Shown in pieces: positions 1 through 7,700 of a DNA stretch of 13,679 bases; position 1 is the stretch's first letter, and each line of letters begins with the position of its first letter. This DNA comes from an uncultured Bacilli bacterium (GTDB lineage: Bacteria; Bacillota_I; Bacilli_A; RF39; UBA660): assembly GCA_934101605.1 (NCBI GenBank), contig CAKORS010000026.1:1-13679 (forward strand). The letters run 5' to 3'. Made by a program: the position numbers and the translations under genes. A model generated the notes under the pieces. The model searched no databases, had not been told where the DNA came from, and saw only the letters and a program-made list of their open reading frames with translations.

Positions 1-27
1 AACAAAAAACTAACTATTTCTAGTTAG
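1..27 (-). terminator. Intrinsic terminator of the tRNA-Gly transcript
   Basis: Read on the minus strand, a perfect 7-bp stem (CTAACTA at 10-16 pairing with TAGTTAG at 21-27) with a 4-nt loop is followed directly by TTTTTTGTT (9 down to 1). This is a classic Rho-independent terminator, about 44 bases past the encoded CCA end of the tRNA. It closes the tRNA-Gly unit. Confidence 0.8.
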
Positions 28-39
28 CATTTATTACTT

Positions 40-60
40 AAACTCGAAAAGTTCGAGTTT
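40..60 (-). other. Stem-loop between tRNA-Gly and its terminator
   Basis: A perfect 9-bp inverted repeat (AAACTCGAA at 40-48 and TTCGAGTTT at 52-60) encloses a 3-nt loop. On the minus strand it is not followed by a T-run, so it is not itself a good terminator. It lies 10 bases past the tRNA 3' end and may be a processing or stability element in the tRNA trailer. That role is inferred. Confidence 0.5.
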
Positions 61-70
61 CCTATCAATC

Positions 71-145
71 TGGAGCAAATGACGGGAATCGAACCCGCAT
101 CCTAGCCTTGGCAAGGCCATGTACTAACCATTGTACTACATCTGC
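71..145 (-). tRNA. tRNA-Gly (anticodon GCC)
   Basis: On the minus strand a 75-nt cloverleaf folds well. The 7-bp acceptor stem is GCAGATG with CATTTGC (one G-U pair). The anticodon stem TGGCC/GGCTA holds the loop TTGCCAA, with anticodon GCC at 112-110. The T-arm GCGGG-TTCGAAT-CCCGT is standard. The discriminator base is U, as expected for bacterial glycine tRNAs, and the CCA end is encoded (71-73). It reads GGC and GGU codons. It has its own promoter and terminator and appears to be a single-gene unit; whether other tRNAs lie beyond base 1 cannot be seen. Confidence 0.96.
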
Positions 146-157
146 ATCACATAGAAT

Positions 158-186
158 ATATTATCATTAAAAAATATAAAAATCAA
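158..186 (-). promoter_or_regulatory. Promoter of tRNA-Gly
   Basis: On the minus strand a -35 box TTGATT (186-181) and a -10 box TAATAT (163-158) are separated by exactly 17 nt. The expected transcription start is near 151, about 6 nt before the tRNA 5' end at 145. The T-tract of the upstream terminator (down to about 187) runs right up to the -35 box, so terminator and promoter are packed end to end. Confidence 0.75.
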
Positions 187-188
187 GA

Positions 189-218
189 CAAAAAAATAGA
201 CAATTATTTATTGTCTAT
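189..218 (-). terminator. Intrinsic terminator of the VanY-type gene
   Basis: An 8-bp perfect stem (TAGACAAT at 197-204 with ATTGTCTA at 210-217; a ninth A-T pair is possible) encloses a 5-nt loop. On the minus strand it is followed by a run of seven T (196-190). The TAA stop codon of the gene (206-204) lies inside the hairpin. Confidence 0.75.
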
Positions 219-1106
219 AAATTTATAATAATATTCTTCATAAGATAGATCAGGATAATTATCATGCATATCAGTAGCAACTTTAACTCCTACATATCTA
301 TAATGCCAAGATTCATACATAAAACCTGTAACATCAACTTTATCTTTTCTGTATCTTAATATAAAACCATATTTATGAGCATTACTTTGCATCCAATCAA
401 ATGAATCAGAATCTTCAAAAGAAAGCATATTTCCACCTTTAGTAGAGGAAACATCAACAGTAAGACCTGTTTGGTGTTCTGAATGTCCTGGTCTTGCTGT
501 ATCAATATCAGCTTGTTCTTTTCCCATACTACTAACAGCATTATTATATAACTTAACTTGCATCTCATATTCTCTATAAGCAGATTGTCCATAAACTGGA
601 TAACCATCTTTTATAGACGCTTCACTAAGTTTTTCAAAAGCATCTTTTGCTTCTTTTCTCATTTTTCTAACATAAGGATTACCACTTATAAAATATTCAC
701 TAGAAATTTCTTCTAAATCATCAGGTTCATAATAATCAGGAAGCTTTAAATACTTATTACATAAAAGTAAAATACCTTTATTCATATTAGTATCACCTAT
801 ATAAGAATAAAAATCATAATCTAAACCAATATTTACATAAGTAACTATTTTCTCATAATCATAATCTTCATGTAACTTTTTATAAGCTATATATCTATCT
901 AAATTTTCTAATTTAAAATTAGAAGTATCTTTATATTCTTTATATTTAATATCTTCTTTTTTCTCTTCTTTCTTAACATTATTAGTATCTTTACTCTTAG
1001 GTTTATTATCTTTAAATACTAATGATATCATAAAGATAATAATAACTATTAAAATAGAAACTACAACAAAATAAAAAACATTTTTCTTTTTCTTTCTCTT
1101 TTTCAT
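204..1106 (-). CDS. Membrane-anchored D-Ala-D-Ala carboxypeptidase, VanY-like (peptidase family M15B)
   Basis: Removes the terminal D-Ala from peptidoglycan stem peptides on the outer face of the membrane. A Lys-rich start (residues 2-8) is followed by one membrane anchor (about 10-32), a charged linker, and the catalytic domain (about 140-300). M15B motifs are intact: SAYREYEMQ (175-183) matching the family SxRSYxxQ block; SEHQTGLTVD with zinc ligands His211 and Asp218; and ESWHYRYVG with catalytic Glu265 and zinc ligand His268. The chosen ATG (1106-1104, 300 residues) has AGAGGATGG just upstream; an in-frame ATG seven codons earlier (1127) lacks a comparable site. The adjacent gene, dacA, is divergent and encodes a serine-type enzyme for the same bond. 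No vanHAX-type resistance genes or sensor kinase are visible, so a housekeeping wall-trimming role is more likely than glycopeptide resistance (inference). I could not fix its promoter. Confidence 0.9.
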   Translation of the reverse strand: MKKRKKKKNVFYFVVVSILIVIIIFMISLVFKDNKPKSKDTNNVKKEEKKEDIKYKEYKDTSNFKLENLDRYIAYKKLHEDYDYEKIVTYVNIGLDYDFYSYIGDTNMNKGILLLCNKYLKLPDYYEPDDLEEISSEYFISGNPYVRKMRKEAKDAFEKLSEASIKDGYPVYGQSAYREYEMQVKLYNNAVSSMGKEQADIDTARPGHSEHQTGLTVDVSSTKGGNMLSFEDSDSFDWMQSNAHKYGFILRYRKDKVDVTGFMYESWHYRYVGVKVATDMHDNYPDLSYEEYYYKFIDNK

Positions 1107-1148
1107 AATACCATCCTCTAAATACATTTTATCACTAAAATATATTTA

Positions 1149-1177
1149 TTAGAAACTAAAATAATTCTAAATATACA
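1149..1177 (+). promoter_or_regulatory. Possible promoter of dacA
   Basis: TTAGAA (1149-1154) and TATACA (1172-1177) are spaced by 17 nt, giving a start near 1184, shortly before the dacA Shine-Dalgarno site at 1198-1204. The -35 match is poor, so this is tentative. Confidence 0.35.
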
Positions 1178-1208
1178 AAATTAGACATAGAAATTATTGA
1201 GGTGTAAA

Positions 1209-2363
1209 ATGAAAAAAATATTAATACTATTAACAAGTATATTATTAGTATTTCCAAGTTTTGTTTATGCAAAACAAGAAGAAAATACTAATCTTAACTT
1301 AACCCCTAATGCTACAAGTGCTATTTTAATGGAATATTCAACAGGAAAAATAATTTATAACAAAGATGCCAATAAAATATCAAGTGTAGCATCCCTTACT
1401 AAAATGATGGGATTAATAATAGCTATGGAAACAATAGAAAACAAAGGATTAAAATACAACGATATAATAACAGTATCAGAAAATGCTAAAGGTATGGGAG
1501 GAACCCAACTATACTTAGATACAGGAGAAAAAATAAGTGTAGATGACCTTTTAAAAGGAATTGTAATGGCAAGCGCAAATGATGCGATGGTAGCCTTAGC
1601 AGAAAGAATTGCAGGAACAGAGGAAGAATTTGTAAGGCTTATGAATGAAAAGGCAAAAGAAATAGGACTTAAAAATACACATTTTAAAAACTGTGTAGGT
1701 TTTGATGAAGAAGAACATTATTCAACAGCATATGATATGGCAATAATTGCAAAAGAATTATTAAAACATGAAGAAATACTAAAATATTCAAGTGTATATG
1801 AATCATATATAAGAGAAAATACCGATAATAAGACCTGGGTAGTTAATACTAATAAACTAGTAAGATTTTATGAGGGAGCAGATGGTCTTAAAACAGGATG
1901 GACAGAAAAAGCAGGTTCTTCTTTAGCAGCAACAGCAAAAAAAGGAGATCTAAGATTAATCGCAGTAACACTTGGATATGAAAAAAGTAATATAAGAAAT
2001 CAAGAAACAATGAATTTATTAGATTATGGATTTAATCAATATAATGCCAAAAAACTATATAAAAAAGGTGATGTAGTAGGGCATACAAGCATAGATAAAA
2101 GTAGTATAGACAAAATAGACTTAGTATTAGAAGATGATGTAATAACAATAAATAAAAAAACAGATAAAGATATTAAATATAAATATGATATAGAACTTAA
2201 TAATATTTCTTTACCAATAAAGAAAAAAGATAAGCTAGGAGTATTTATATTAAAAGATAATGAAAATAATATAATAAGCAAAACAAATCTTATATCAAAA
2301 GATAATATTAATAGAATAAGTTTTTCTAAATTATATTTAAAAACATTACAAGAAAGTTTGTAA
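1209..2363 (+). CDS. dacA: Serine-type D-Ala-D-Ala carboxypeptidase, PBP5/DacA family (peptidase S11)
   Basis: Low-molecular-weight penicillin-binding protein that trims pentapeptide side chains of peptidoglycan outside the membrane. A signal peptide occupies residues 1-21, with likely cleavage after VYA. All three active-site motifs of the class are present: SLTK (Ser62 nucleophile, Lys65), SAN (122-124) and KTG (228-230). The C-terminal PBP5 beta domain (about 280-370) follows, and the last ~15 residues may form the amphipathic membrane anchor usual in this family. At 384 residues the length is normal. The ATG at 1209 was chosen because TGAGGTG (1198-1204) sits 4 nt upstream; an in-frame TTG at 1197 would overlap that site. 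It is divergent from the VanY-like gene and followed by its own terminator. The symbol follows the family; a paralogue (dacB/dacF type) cannot be excluded. Confidence 0.92.
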   Translation: MKKILILLTSILLVFPSFVYAKQEENTNLNLTPNATSAILMEYSTGKIIYNKDANKISSVASLTKMMGLIIAMETIENKGLKYNDIITVSENAKGMGGTQLYLDTGEKISVDDLLKGIVMASANDAMVALAERIAGTEEEFVRLMNEKAKEIGLKNTHFKNCVGFDEEEHYSTAYDMAIIAKELLKHEEILKYSSVYESYIRENTDNKTWVVNTNKLVRFYEGADGLKTGWTEKAGSSLAATAKKGDLRLIAVTLGYEKSNIRNQETMNLLDYGFNQYNAKKLYKKGDVVGHTSIDKSSIDKIDLVLEDDVITINKKTDKDIKYKYDIELNNISLPIKKKDKLGVFILKDNENNIISKTNLISKDNINRISFSKLYLKTLQESL

Positions 2364-2369
2364 TAGCCT

Positions 2370-2395
2370 AAGTAGATTAAATATCTACTTTTTTT
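2370..2395 (+). terminator. Intrinsic terminator after dacA
   Basis: An 8-bp perfect stem (AAGTAGAT at 2370-2377 with ATCTACTT at 2383-2390) with a 5-nt loop is followed by TTTTT (2391-2395). It starts 7 nt after the dacA stop. Confidence 0.8.
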
Positions 2396-2437
2396 ATACA
2401 AATAATAGTAAATAATACTTATATATCAACAAAAACA

Positions 2438-2466
2438 TTGATTTTTCTTAGTAAAAAGTGTAACAT
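2438..2466 (+). promoter_or_regulatory. Possible promoter of lysS
   Basis: TTGATT (2438-2443) and TAACAT (2461-2466) have 17-nt spacing, placing the start near 2473, about 8 nt before the GAGGTGG site. The -10 matches only 4 of 6 consensus bases. Only about 95 bases separate the dacA terminator from the lysS ATG, too short for a T-box leader, and no leader structure was seen. Confidence 0.4.
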
Positions 2467-2492
2467 ATATGTATAAAAAAGAGGTGGAACAA

Positions 2493-3965
2493 ATGAGAGA
2501 GTTAAGTGAACAAGAATTAGTAAGACGTTCTAAGTTAGAAGAAATAAGGAATATTTGCAATCCATATCCAGCAAGATATGAAAGAACACATAAATTAAAA
2601 GATTTTAAAGATTTAGAAGACGGGTTAACAAATGTTAGAGTAGCCGGAAGAATTATGTTTATGAGAAAGATGGGTAAATTAAGCTTTATAAGAATTCGTG
2701 ACTTAGAAGGTAGTGCTCAACTTGAAATGAAAATAGATATAGTTGGAGAAGAAAACTATGCATTCTTTAAAAAACAAATAGATACTGGTGACTTTATCGG
2801 AGCAGAAGGAGAAATTTTTACAACTCAAACCGGAGAAAAAACTTTAAGAATTCATACATTTGAATTTTTAGGTAAAGCATTAAGACCATTACCAGAAAAA
2901 TTTCATGGACTTACAGATGTTGAACAAAAATATCGTCAAAGATATACAGATTTAATTATGAATGAAGAATCAAGAAAAGTATTCTTAGGAAGAAGTAAAT
3001 TATATGCATTTATAAATAAATATTTAGGAGAAAATGGTTTCTTACAAGTAGAAACTCCAATTTTACAAAATGCAGTATGTGGAGCTTCTGCTAAACCTTT
3101 TTACACACATCATAATGCATTAGATATAGATTGTAATTTAAGAATAGCACCAGAAACTTATCTAAAACAATGTATAGCAGGTGGATTTGACAGAGTATAT
3201 GAAATAGCAAAATGCTTTAGAAATGAAGGAATGGATACAGAACATTTACAAGAGTTTACTCAAGTAGAATGGTATGCTTCATATTGGGATTTCAATGATA
3301 ATATGAAATTCTATCAAGGATTCATTAAAAACTTATTATTAGAACTTACAGGTTCTACAACAATTGAATATCAAGATAGTATTTTAGATTTCGGAAAAGA
3401 AGAATGGAATAAAATTAATTATGTTGAAGCTATGAATGAAGTATTTGGTTTTGAATTCTTAGATATTGAAGATCCACAAGAATTAAAAAAACTAATCGTA
3501 GAAAAAGGTCTATTTAGTTATGAAGATTTAGAAGAAACTAAATCATTAAGTCAAATAATTGATTTTGTATATAAAAGAAAAATAAGAGAAAATATAATGG
3601 AACCAACAATTATATATAACTATCCAGCAGTAATGATTCCATTAGCAAGAAGAAATGATGAAGATATAAGAAGAATAGATGTATTCCAAGTTATCGCAGC
3701 AAAAACAGAACTTTGTAAAGCATATTCAGAACTTGTAAATCCTATTGAACAAAGAGATGCATTTGAAGAACAATTAAAAGCAAAAGCTCAAGGTGATGAT
3801 GAAGCAATGGATTTAGATGAAGGCTTCTTACAAGCTATGGAACAAGGAATGCCTCCGATCTCAGGATTAGGATTTGGTATTGATAGATTACTAATGTTAA
3901 TCTATAATCAACCATCTATAAGAGATGTAGTGTTATTCCCACAAATGAAACCAGAAAATAAATAA
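2493..3965 (+). CDS. lysS: Lysyl-tRNA synthetase, class II (EC 6.1.1.6)
   Basis: Charges tRNA-Lys with lysine using ATP in the cytoplasm. Residues about 45-140 form the N-terminal OB-fold anticodon-binding domain (VAGRIMFMRKMGKLSF). The class II core follows: motif 1 GFLQVETPIL (182-191, invariant Pro), the THHNALD and LRIAPE blocks, motif 2 with FRNEG (242-246), and motif 3 GLGFGIDR (458-465, invariant Arg465). At 490 residues it has the family's usual length. The ATG at 2493 has GAGGTGG (2481-2487) 5 nt upstream; an in-frame ATG at 2469 does not. Motif 2 reads TEHLQEFTQVEW where common bacterial LysRS has T-x-HNPEFT, and the C-terminal lysine-pocket block reads ELCKAYSEL where E. coli has EIGNGFSEL. 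It therefore belongs to a divergent LysRS branch. It is convergent with tetR over a shared terminator. Confidence 0.93.
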   Translation: MRELSEQELVRRSKLEEIRNICNPYPARYERTHKLKDFKDLEDGLTNVRVAGRIMFMRKMGKLSFIRIRDLEGSAQLEMKIDIVGEENYAFFKKQIDTGDFIGAEGEIFTTQTGEKTLRIHTFEFLGKALRPLPEKFHGLTDVEQKYRQRYTDLIMNEESRKVFLGRSKLYAFINKYLGENGFLQVETPILQNAVCGASAKPFYTHHNALDIDCNLRIAPETYLKQCIAGGFDRVYEIAKCFRNEGMDTEHLQEFTQVEWYASYWDFNDNMKFYQGFIKNLLLELTGSTTIEYQDSILDFGKEEWNKINYVEAMNEVFGFEFLDIEDPQELKKLIVEKGLFSYEDLEETKSLSQIIDFVYKRKIRENIMEPTIIYNYPAVMIPLARRNDEDIRRIDVFQVIAAKTELCKAYSELVNPIEQRDAFEEQLKAKAQGDDEAMDLDEGFLQAMEQGMPPISGLGFGIDRLLMLIYNQPSIRDVVLFPQMKPENK

Positions 3966-3968
3966 AAC

Positions 3969-4006
3969 AAAAGAGAAAAGTAAAGATTAAATACTTTTCT
4001 CTTTTT
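3969..4006. terminator. Bidirectional terminator shared by lysS and tetR
   Basis: A perfect 11-bp stem (AGAGAAAAGTA at 3972-3982 with TACTTTTCTCT at 3992-4002) can be extended by three A-T pairs (3969-3971 with 4003-4005). The plus strand runs into TTTTT (4002-4006), and the minus strand runs into TTTTGTTTT. It lies between two convergent genes, with the tetR TGA stop (4008-4006) touching its edge. Confidence 0.85.
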
Positions 4007-4566
4007 CATGCTATATCTTCAGGTATTAAAACATTTAAATAAGAAAGAATATCATTTTTAGTATATTTATTAGGATTATTTAACCACTCAATTCCTAAAT
4101 TAATAACACCACCTAAATAAAATTTAGCCATTATATCATTTGGAACTTTAGAATTCTTATGTTCTAATTTTAAAGTATTAAGAATGTCATTATTAACAAC
4201 ACTAAGTAAAACATCCATCATAATACTATTTCTATTATTAACCATAATAGAAGTATAAATATCTTTTTTATCCTCTATATGATCTAAAAATAATCTTATT
4301 AACTCAATATAATACTCTCTAGTATTTAAAATATTATTATTCTTTTTAAGTTCATTAATAAATTCACCCTTTAAATTATTTATAAAATCTACTAGTAATT
4401 CATACTTATCTTCATAATGAGCATAAAAAGTAGATCTATTAATTAAAGCCTTATTACATATATCAGATACTTTTATCTCTTCAAACATTTTTTCTTTCAT
4501 AAGCAAAACTAAAGCATTATATAAAACATTTTTAGTTTTAACAACCCTTAAATCAGTTTTATTCAT
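4006..4566 (-). CDS. TetR/AcrR-family transcriptional regulator
   Basis: One-component repressor type: an N-terminal helix-turn-helix binds DNA and a C-terminal helical domain usually binds a small ligand and dimerises. Residues 10-57 match the TetR DNA-binding domain, with VSDICNKALINRSTFYAHYEDK (about 33-54) split across the two HTH helices. Residues 60-186 are helical and not recognisable by ligand class. The ATG at 4566 (186 residues) is preceded by GGTGA 5 nt upstream. An upstream TTG at 4578 is at or before the predicted transcription start, so it cannot serve. It is divergent from the MMPL transporter gene, with repeated operator-like motifs between; the usual logic is a local repressor of the exporter and possibly of itself. 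It ends in TGA, evidence that TGA is a stop here. Confidence 0.9.
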   Translation of the reverse strand: MNKTDLRVVKTKNVLYNALVLLMKEKMFEEIKVSDICNKALINRSTFYAHYEDKYELLVDFINNLKGEFINELKKNNNILNTREYYIELIRLFLDHIEDKKDIYTSIMVNNRNSIMMDVLLSVVNNDILNTLKLEHKNSKVPNDIMAKFYLGGVINLGIEWLNNPNKYTKNDILSYLNVLIPEDIA

Positions 4567-4583
4567 CTCAATCACCAACTTAT

Positions 4584-4611
4584 ATTATAATCTTTTTTAA
4601 ACAAATGTAAA
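4584..4611 (-). promoter_or_regulatory. Promoter of tetR
   Basis: On the minus strand TTTACA (4611-4606, 5 of 6 to consensus) and TATAAT (4589-4584, perfect) are spaced by 16 nt. The predicted start is near 4577, leaving a leader of only about 11 nt that just contains the GGTGA site. This supports the ATG at 4566. Confidence 0.7.
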
Positions 4612-4621
4612 GATAACTGCA

Positions 4622-4669
4622 AAAGTGTTGTTTATTATAAAACAAAAATAAACAAAGTGTTGGTTATTA
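4622..4669. promoter_or_regulatory. Operator-like direct and inverted repeats between tetR and the MMPL gene
   Basis: Two 16-bp copies, AAAGTGTTGTTTATTA (4622-4637) and AAAGTGTTGGTTATTA (4654-4669), match at 15 of 16 positions with starts 32 bp apart, about three helical turns. An 8-bp inverted repeat, TTGTTTAT (4628-4635) and ATAAACAA (4648-4655), overlaps them, and the first copy also has TTGTTT/AAACAA arms (4628-4633, 4640-4645). The cluster lies upstream of the tetR -35 and runs into the -35 of the transporter promoter. A TetR dimer or pair of dimers bound here could control both genes. Binding is inferred. Confidence 0.55.
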
Positions 4670-4697
4670 AACAATTATATAAATATGCTTGTATAAT
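4668..4697 (+). promoter_or_regulatory. Promoter of the MMPL transporter gene
   Basis: A perfect -10 TATAAT (4692-4697) has TAAACA (4668-4673) 18 nt upstream as the best -35 (4 of 6). The start would be near 4704. The -35 abuts the second operator-like repeat, so a bound TetR would block RNA polymerase. Confidence 0.6.
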
Positions 4698-4743
4698 TTT
4701 TTTAAAATATAATATAAAATATTAAGCTGTGGAGGGGATAAAA

Positions 4744-7700
4744 ATGAAAAACTTAGCTGAAAAAATTTGCAAGCATAAAAAATTGATATTAATTATATCT
4801 GGAATACTATTAGTATTTTCATTTATTGGTATGAATCTTACCAAAATAAACTATGATATTCTAGTATATCTACCAGATGATATAGAAACCATAAAAGGTC
4901 AAGATATGCTTACAAAAGATTTTAACATGGGATCTTATTCAATCGCTGTAATAGAAAATCAAAACAGTAAAGAAATATTAAAACTAGAAGATAGTATAAA
5001 AGATATAAAAGGAGTAAACGAAGTAGTATCTTTATACGATGTTCTAGGAACAACCATTCCAGTTGAAATGTTACCAGAAGAAATAACAGAACATTTACAT
5101 CAAGATAATACAGATTTATTATTTATAACATTTGAAAGTGGAACATCGTCAAAAGAAACTCTTGAAGCAGTAGAAAAAATAAGAAACTTACCTAATGATA
5201 ATTTAAAACTTGGTGGTATGAGTTCAATGGTTTTAGATACAATGAATCTTTCTGATCAAGAAATATTAATATACATTGTAATCGCAGTAATACTATGTAT
5301 CATAGTTCTAGAATTGTCACTAGATTCATATTTAGTTCCAATTTTATTACTACTTAATATAGGCTGTGCCATAGTATTTAATTTAGGATCCAATTTATTC
5401 TTAGGAGAAATATCTTATATTACTAAAGCACTAGTAGCAGTACTACAACTAGGAGTAACAACAGACTTCTCAATCTTCTTATATCATTCATACGAAAGTA
5501 AAAAGAAAGAATATCAAAATAAAGAAGATGCCATGAAAGAAGCAATAAAAGAAACATTTAAATCAGTAATGGGAAGTTCATTAACAACAATTGCAGGTTT
5601 CTTAGTATTATGCACAATGCAACTTACCTTAGGAAAAGATTTAGGAATAGTAATGGCAAAAGGTGTTTTACTAGGAGTAATTTGTGTTTTAACTCTATTC
5701 CCAAGTTTACTTTTAGTATTTGATAAACAAATAGAAAAAACATATCATAAAAGCTTGAAAATAAACTTCTCAAAATTTAATAATTTTATAGTTAAATATC
5801 ATAAAGTTATCTTCATTATATTTATTCTATTAATAATACCAATGTATTTAGGATATAAAAATGTAAATGTTTATTATAAAATGGATAAATCATTACCTGA
5901 AACTCTAGAAAGTATAAGTACTAATGAAGTATTAAAAGATAAATTTAATATAATAAGTCCAGAAATAATACTTTTAAGTAATGATGTAAAACCAAATAAA
6001 GCAAATGATATGATAAATGAAATAAAAGATGTTGAAGGAGTAGATTTTGTTTTATCATTTAGTGAGTTACAAAAACTAGGAGTAACAGAAAATATGTTAC
6101 CTGATTCAATAAAAAATATATTTAAAAGTGATAAATATCAAATGCTTTTATTAAACTCAGAATATGAAGTTGCAAGTGATGAATTAAATAGTCAAGTAGA
6201 TATAATAAATAAAATAGTAAAAAAATATGATAGTAATTCATTTGTAGCAGGTGAAGGACCTTTAATGAAAGATCTTATTACTATAAGTGATACTGATTTT
6301 AACAATGTAAATATTTCATCAATTGTATGTATCTTAGTAATATTATTTATAGTTTTAAATAGCGCTTCACTTCCAATACTTTTAATAATAGCAATAGAAA
6401 CAGCAATATTTATCAACATGTCAGTATCATATTTTACAGGAGTTACATTACCGTTTGTAGGACCAATAGTATTAGGAACAATACAACTTGGGGCAACAAT
6501 TGACTATGCAATACTTTTAACAACTACATATCTGTCAAAAAGAAGAGAAGGTATTCCTAAAAAAGACGCTATGAAAGAAACATTAGACTATAATGAGCAT
6601 TCAATATTTTTAAGTGGATTATGTTTCTTCGCAGCAACATTTGGAGTAGGAGTATACTCAAAACTAGAAATGGTTGGGTCACTATGCACCTTAATATCAA
6701 GAGGAGCAATAATAAGTATGATTACAGTAGTAACAGCACTACCATCAATCCTACTTATATTTGATAAATTAATTATGAAAACTACGAAAGGAAGTAAAGA
6801 TAAAATGAAAAATATAGTAAAAAAATCATCTATAGCAGTTCTTGCTCTAACTTTTAGTATGACATTTATACCTCAAGTAAATGCCTTATCAAAAGATGAA
6901 ACAGTATATGCAAAACTAAATAACAATGGAGAAGTAAAACATGTATATGTAAATGAACAATTAATAAATAATGAAAAATTAGAAACAATCGAAGACTATA
7001 CAGAACTAAAAAACATCTTAAATATAAATGGAGATGAAACATACAAATTAAATAAAAATACAATTACTTGGAATGCACAAGGAAAAGATATTTTTTATCA
7101 AGGAAATATAGATAAAGAATTACCAATTAAAACAAATATAACTTATAAATTAAATGGAGAAGAAAAACAAGTAAAAGATATGCTTGGTAAAAAAGGAAAA
7201 GTTACAATAACAATAAAATATACGAATGAAGATAAACATACTAAATATGTAAACGGACAAAATAAAACATTATACACACCATTCGTAGTAACATTAGGAA
7301 CAGTAATTCCATCAAAAGATAATACTGATATAACTGTAACAAATGCAAAAATAGTAAGAACAGGAACTAATAATTTAATCGTAGGTTTAGCAGTTCCAGG
7401 TTTATATGAAAGTTTAGATTTAGATGAATTAAAAGGAATTGATGAAGTAACTATTGAATATGAAACAACATCATTTGAACTTAATACTATTTATACAGTA
7501 GCAACACCTAAACTATTAGATAGTAGTGATTTAAAAATATTTAATGAATTAGATAATATAACAAGTAAAGTTAATTTACTACAAGAAAACATGAACTTAA
7601 TTGATGAAAGCACTAAAAAACTAAACAAAGGATCAAATGAATTAAAAACAAAATTATATTCATCAATTAAATCATTAAAAGAAGACAAAAGCCAAGCTTT

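Noticed and set aside
204..1106. vanY as part of a glycopeptide-resistance cluster
   Set aside because: No vanR/S, vanH, vanA/B or vanX genes are present in the window; VanY-like M15B enzymes are common housekeeping enzymes in Bacillota.
2402..2492. T-box or other tRNA-sensing leader upstream of lysS
   Set aside because: Only about 90 bases separate the dacA terminator from the start codon, with no specifier stem, T-box sequence or antiterminator visible.
4006..4008. Alternative genetic code with TGA as Trp
   Set aside because: TGA ends tetR at the expected family length right beside a terminator hairpin, and readthrough would run into the hairpin; Trp residues elsewhere are coded by TGG.
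6866..7063. Minus-strand open frame rich in Leu, His and Tyr inside the MMPL gene
   Set aside because: Shadow of the plus-strand gene: low-complexity translation, no ribosome site, fully inside a confidently coding region. Other open frames opposite real genes (for example 2036-2401, 6192-6419, 7491-7688, 9726-9908, 10631-10876, 11003-11185, and 356-607 in another minus-strand frame of the VanY gene) were dismissed for the same reason.
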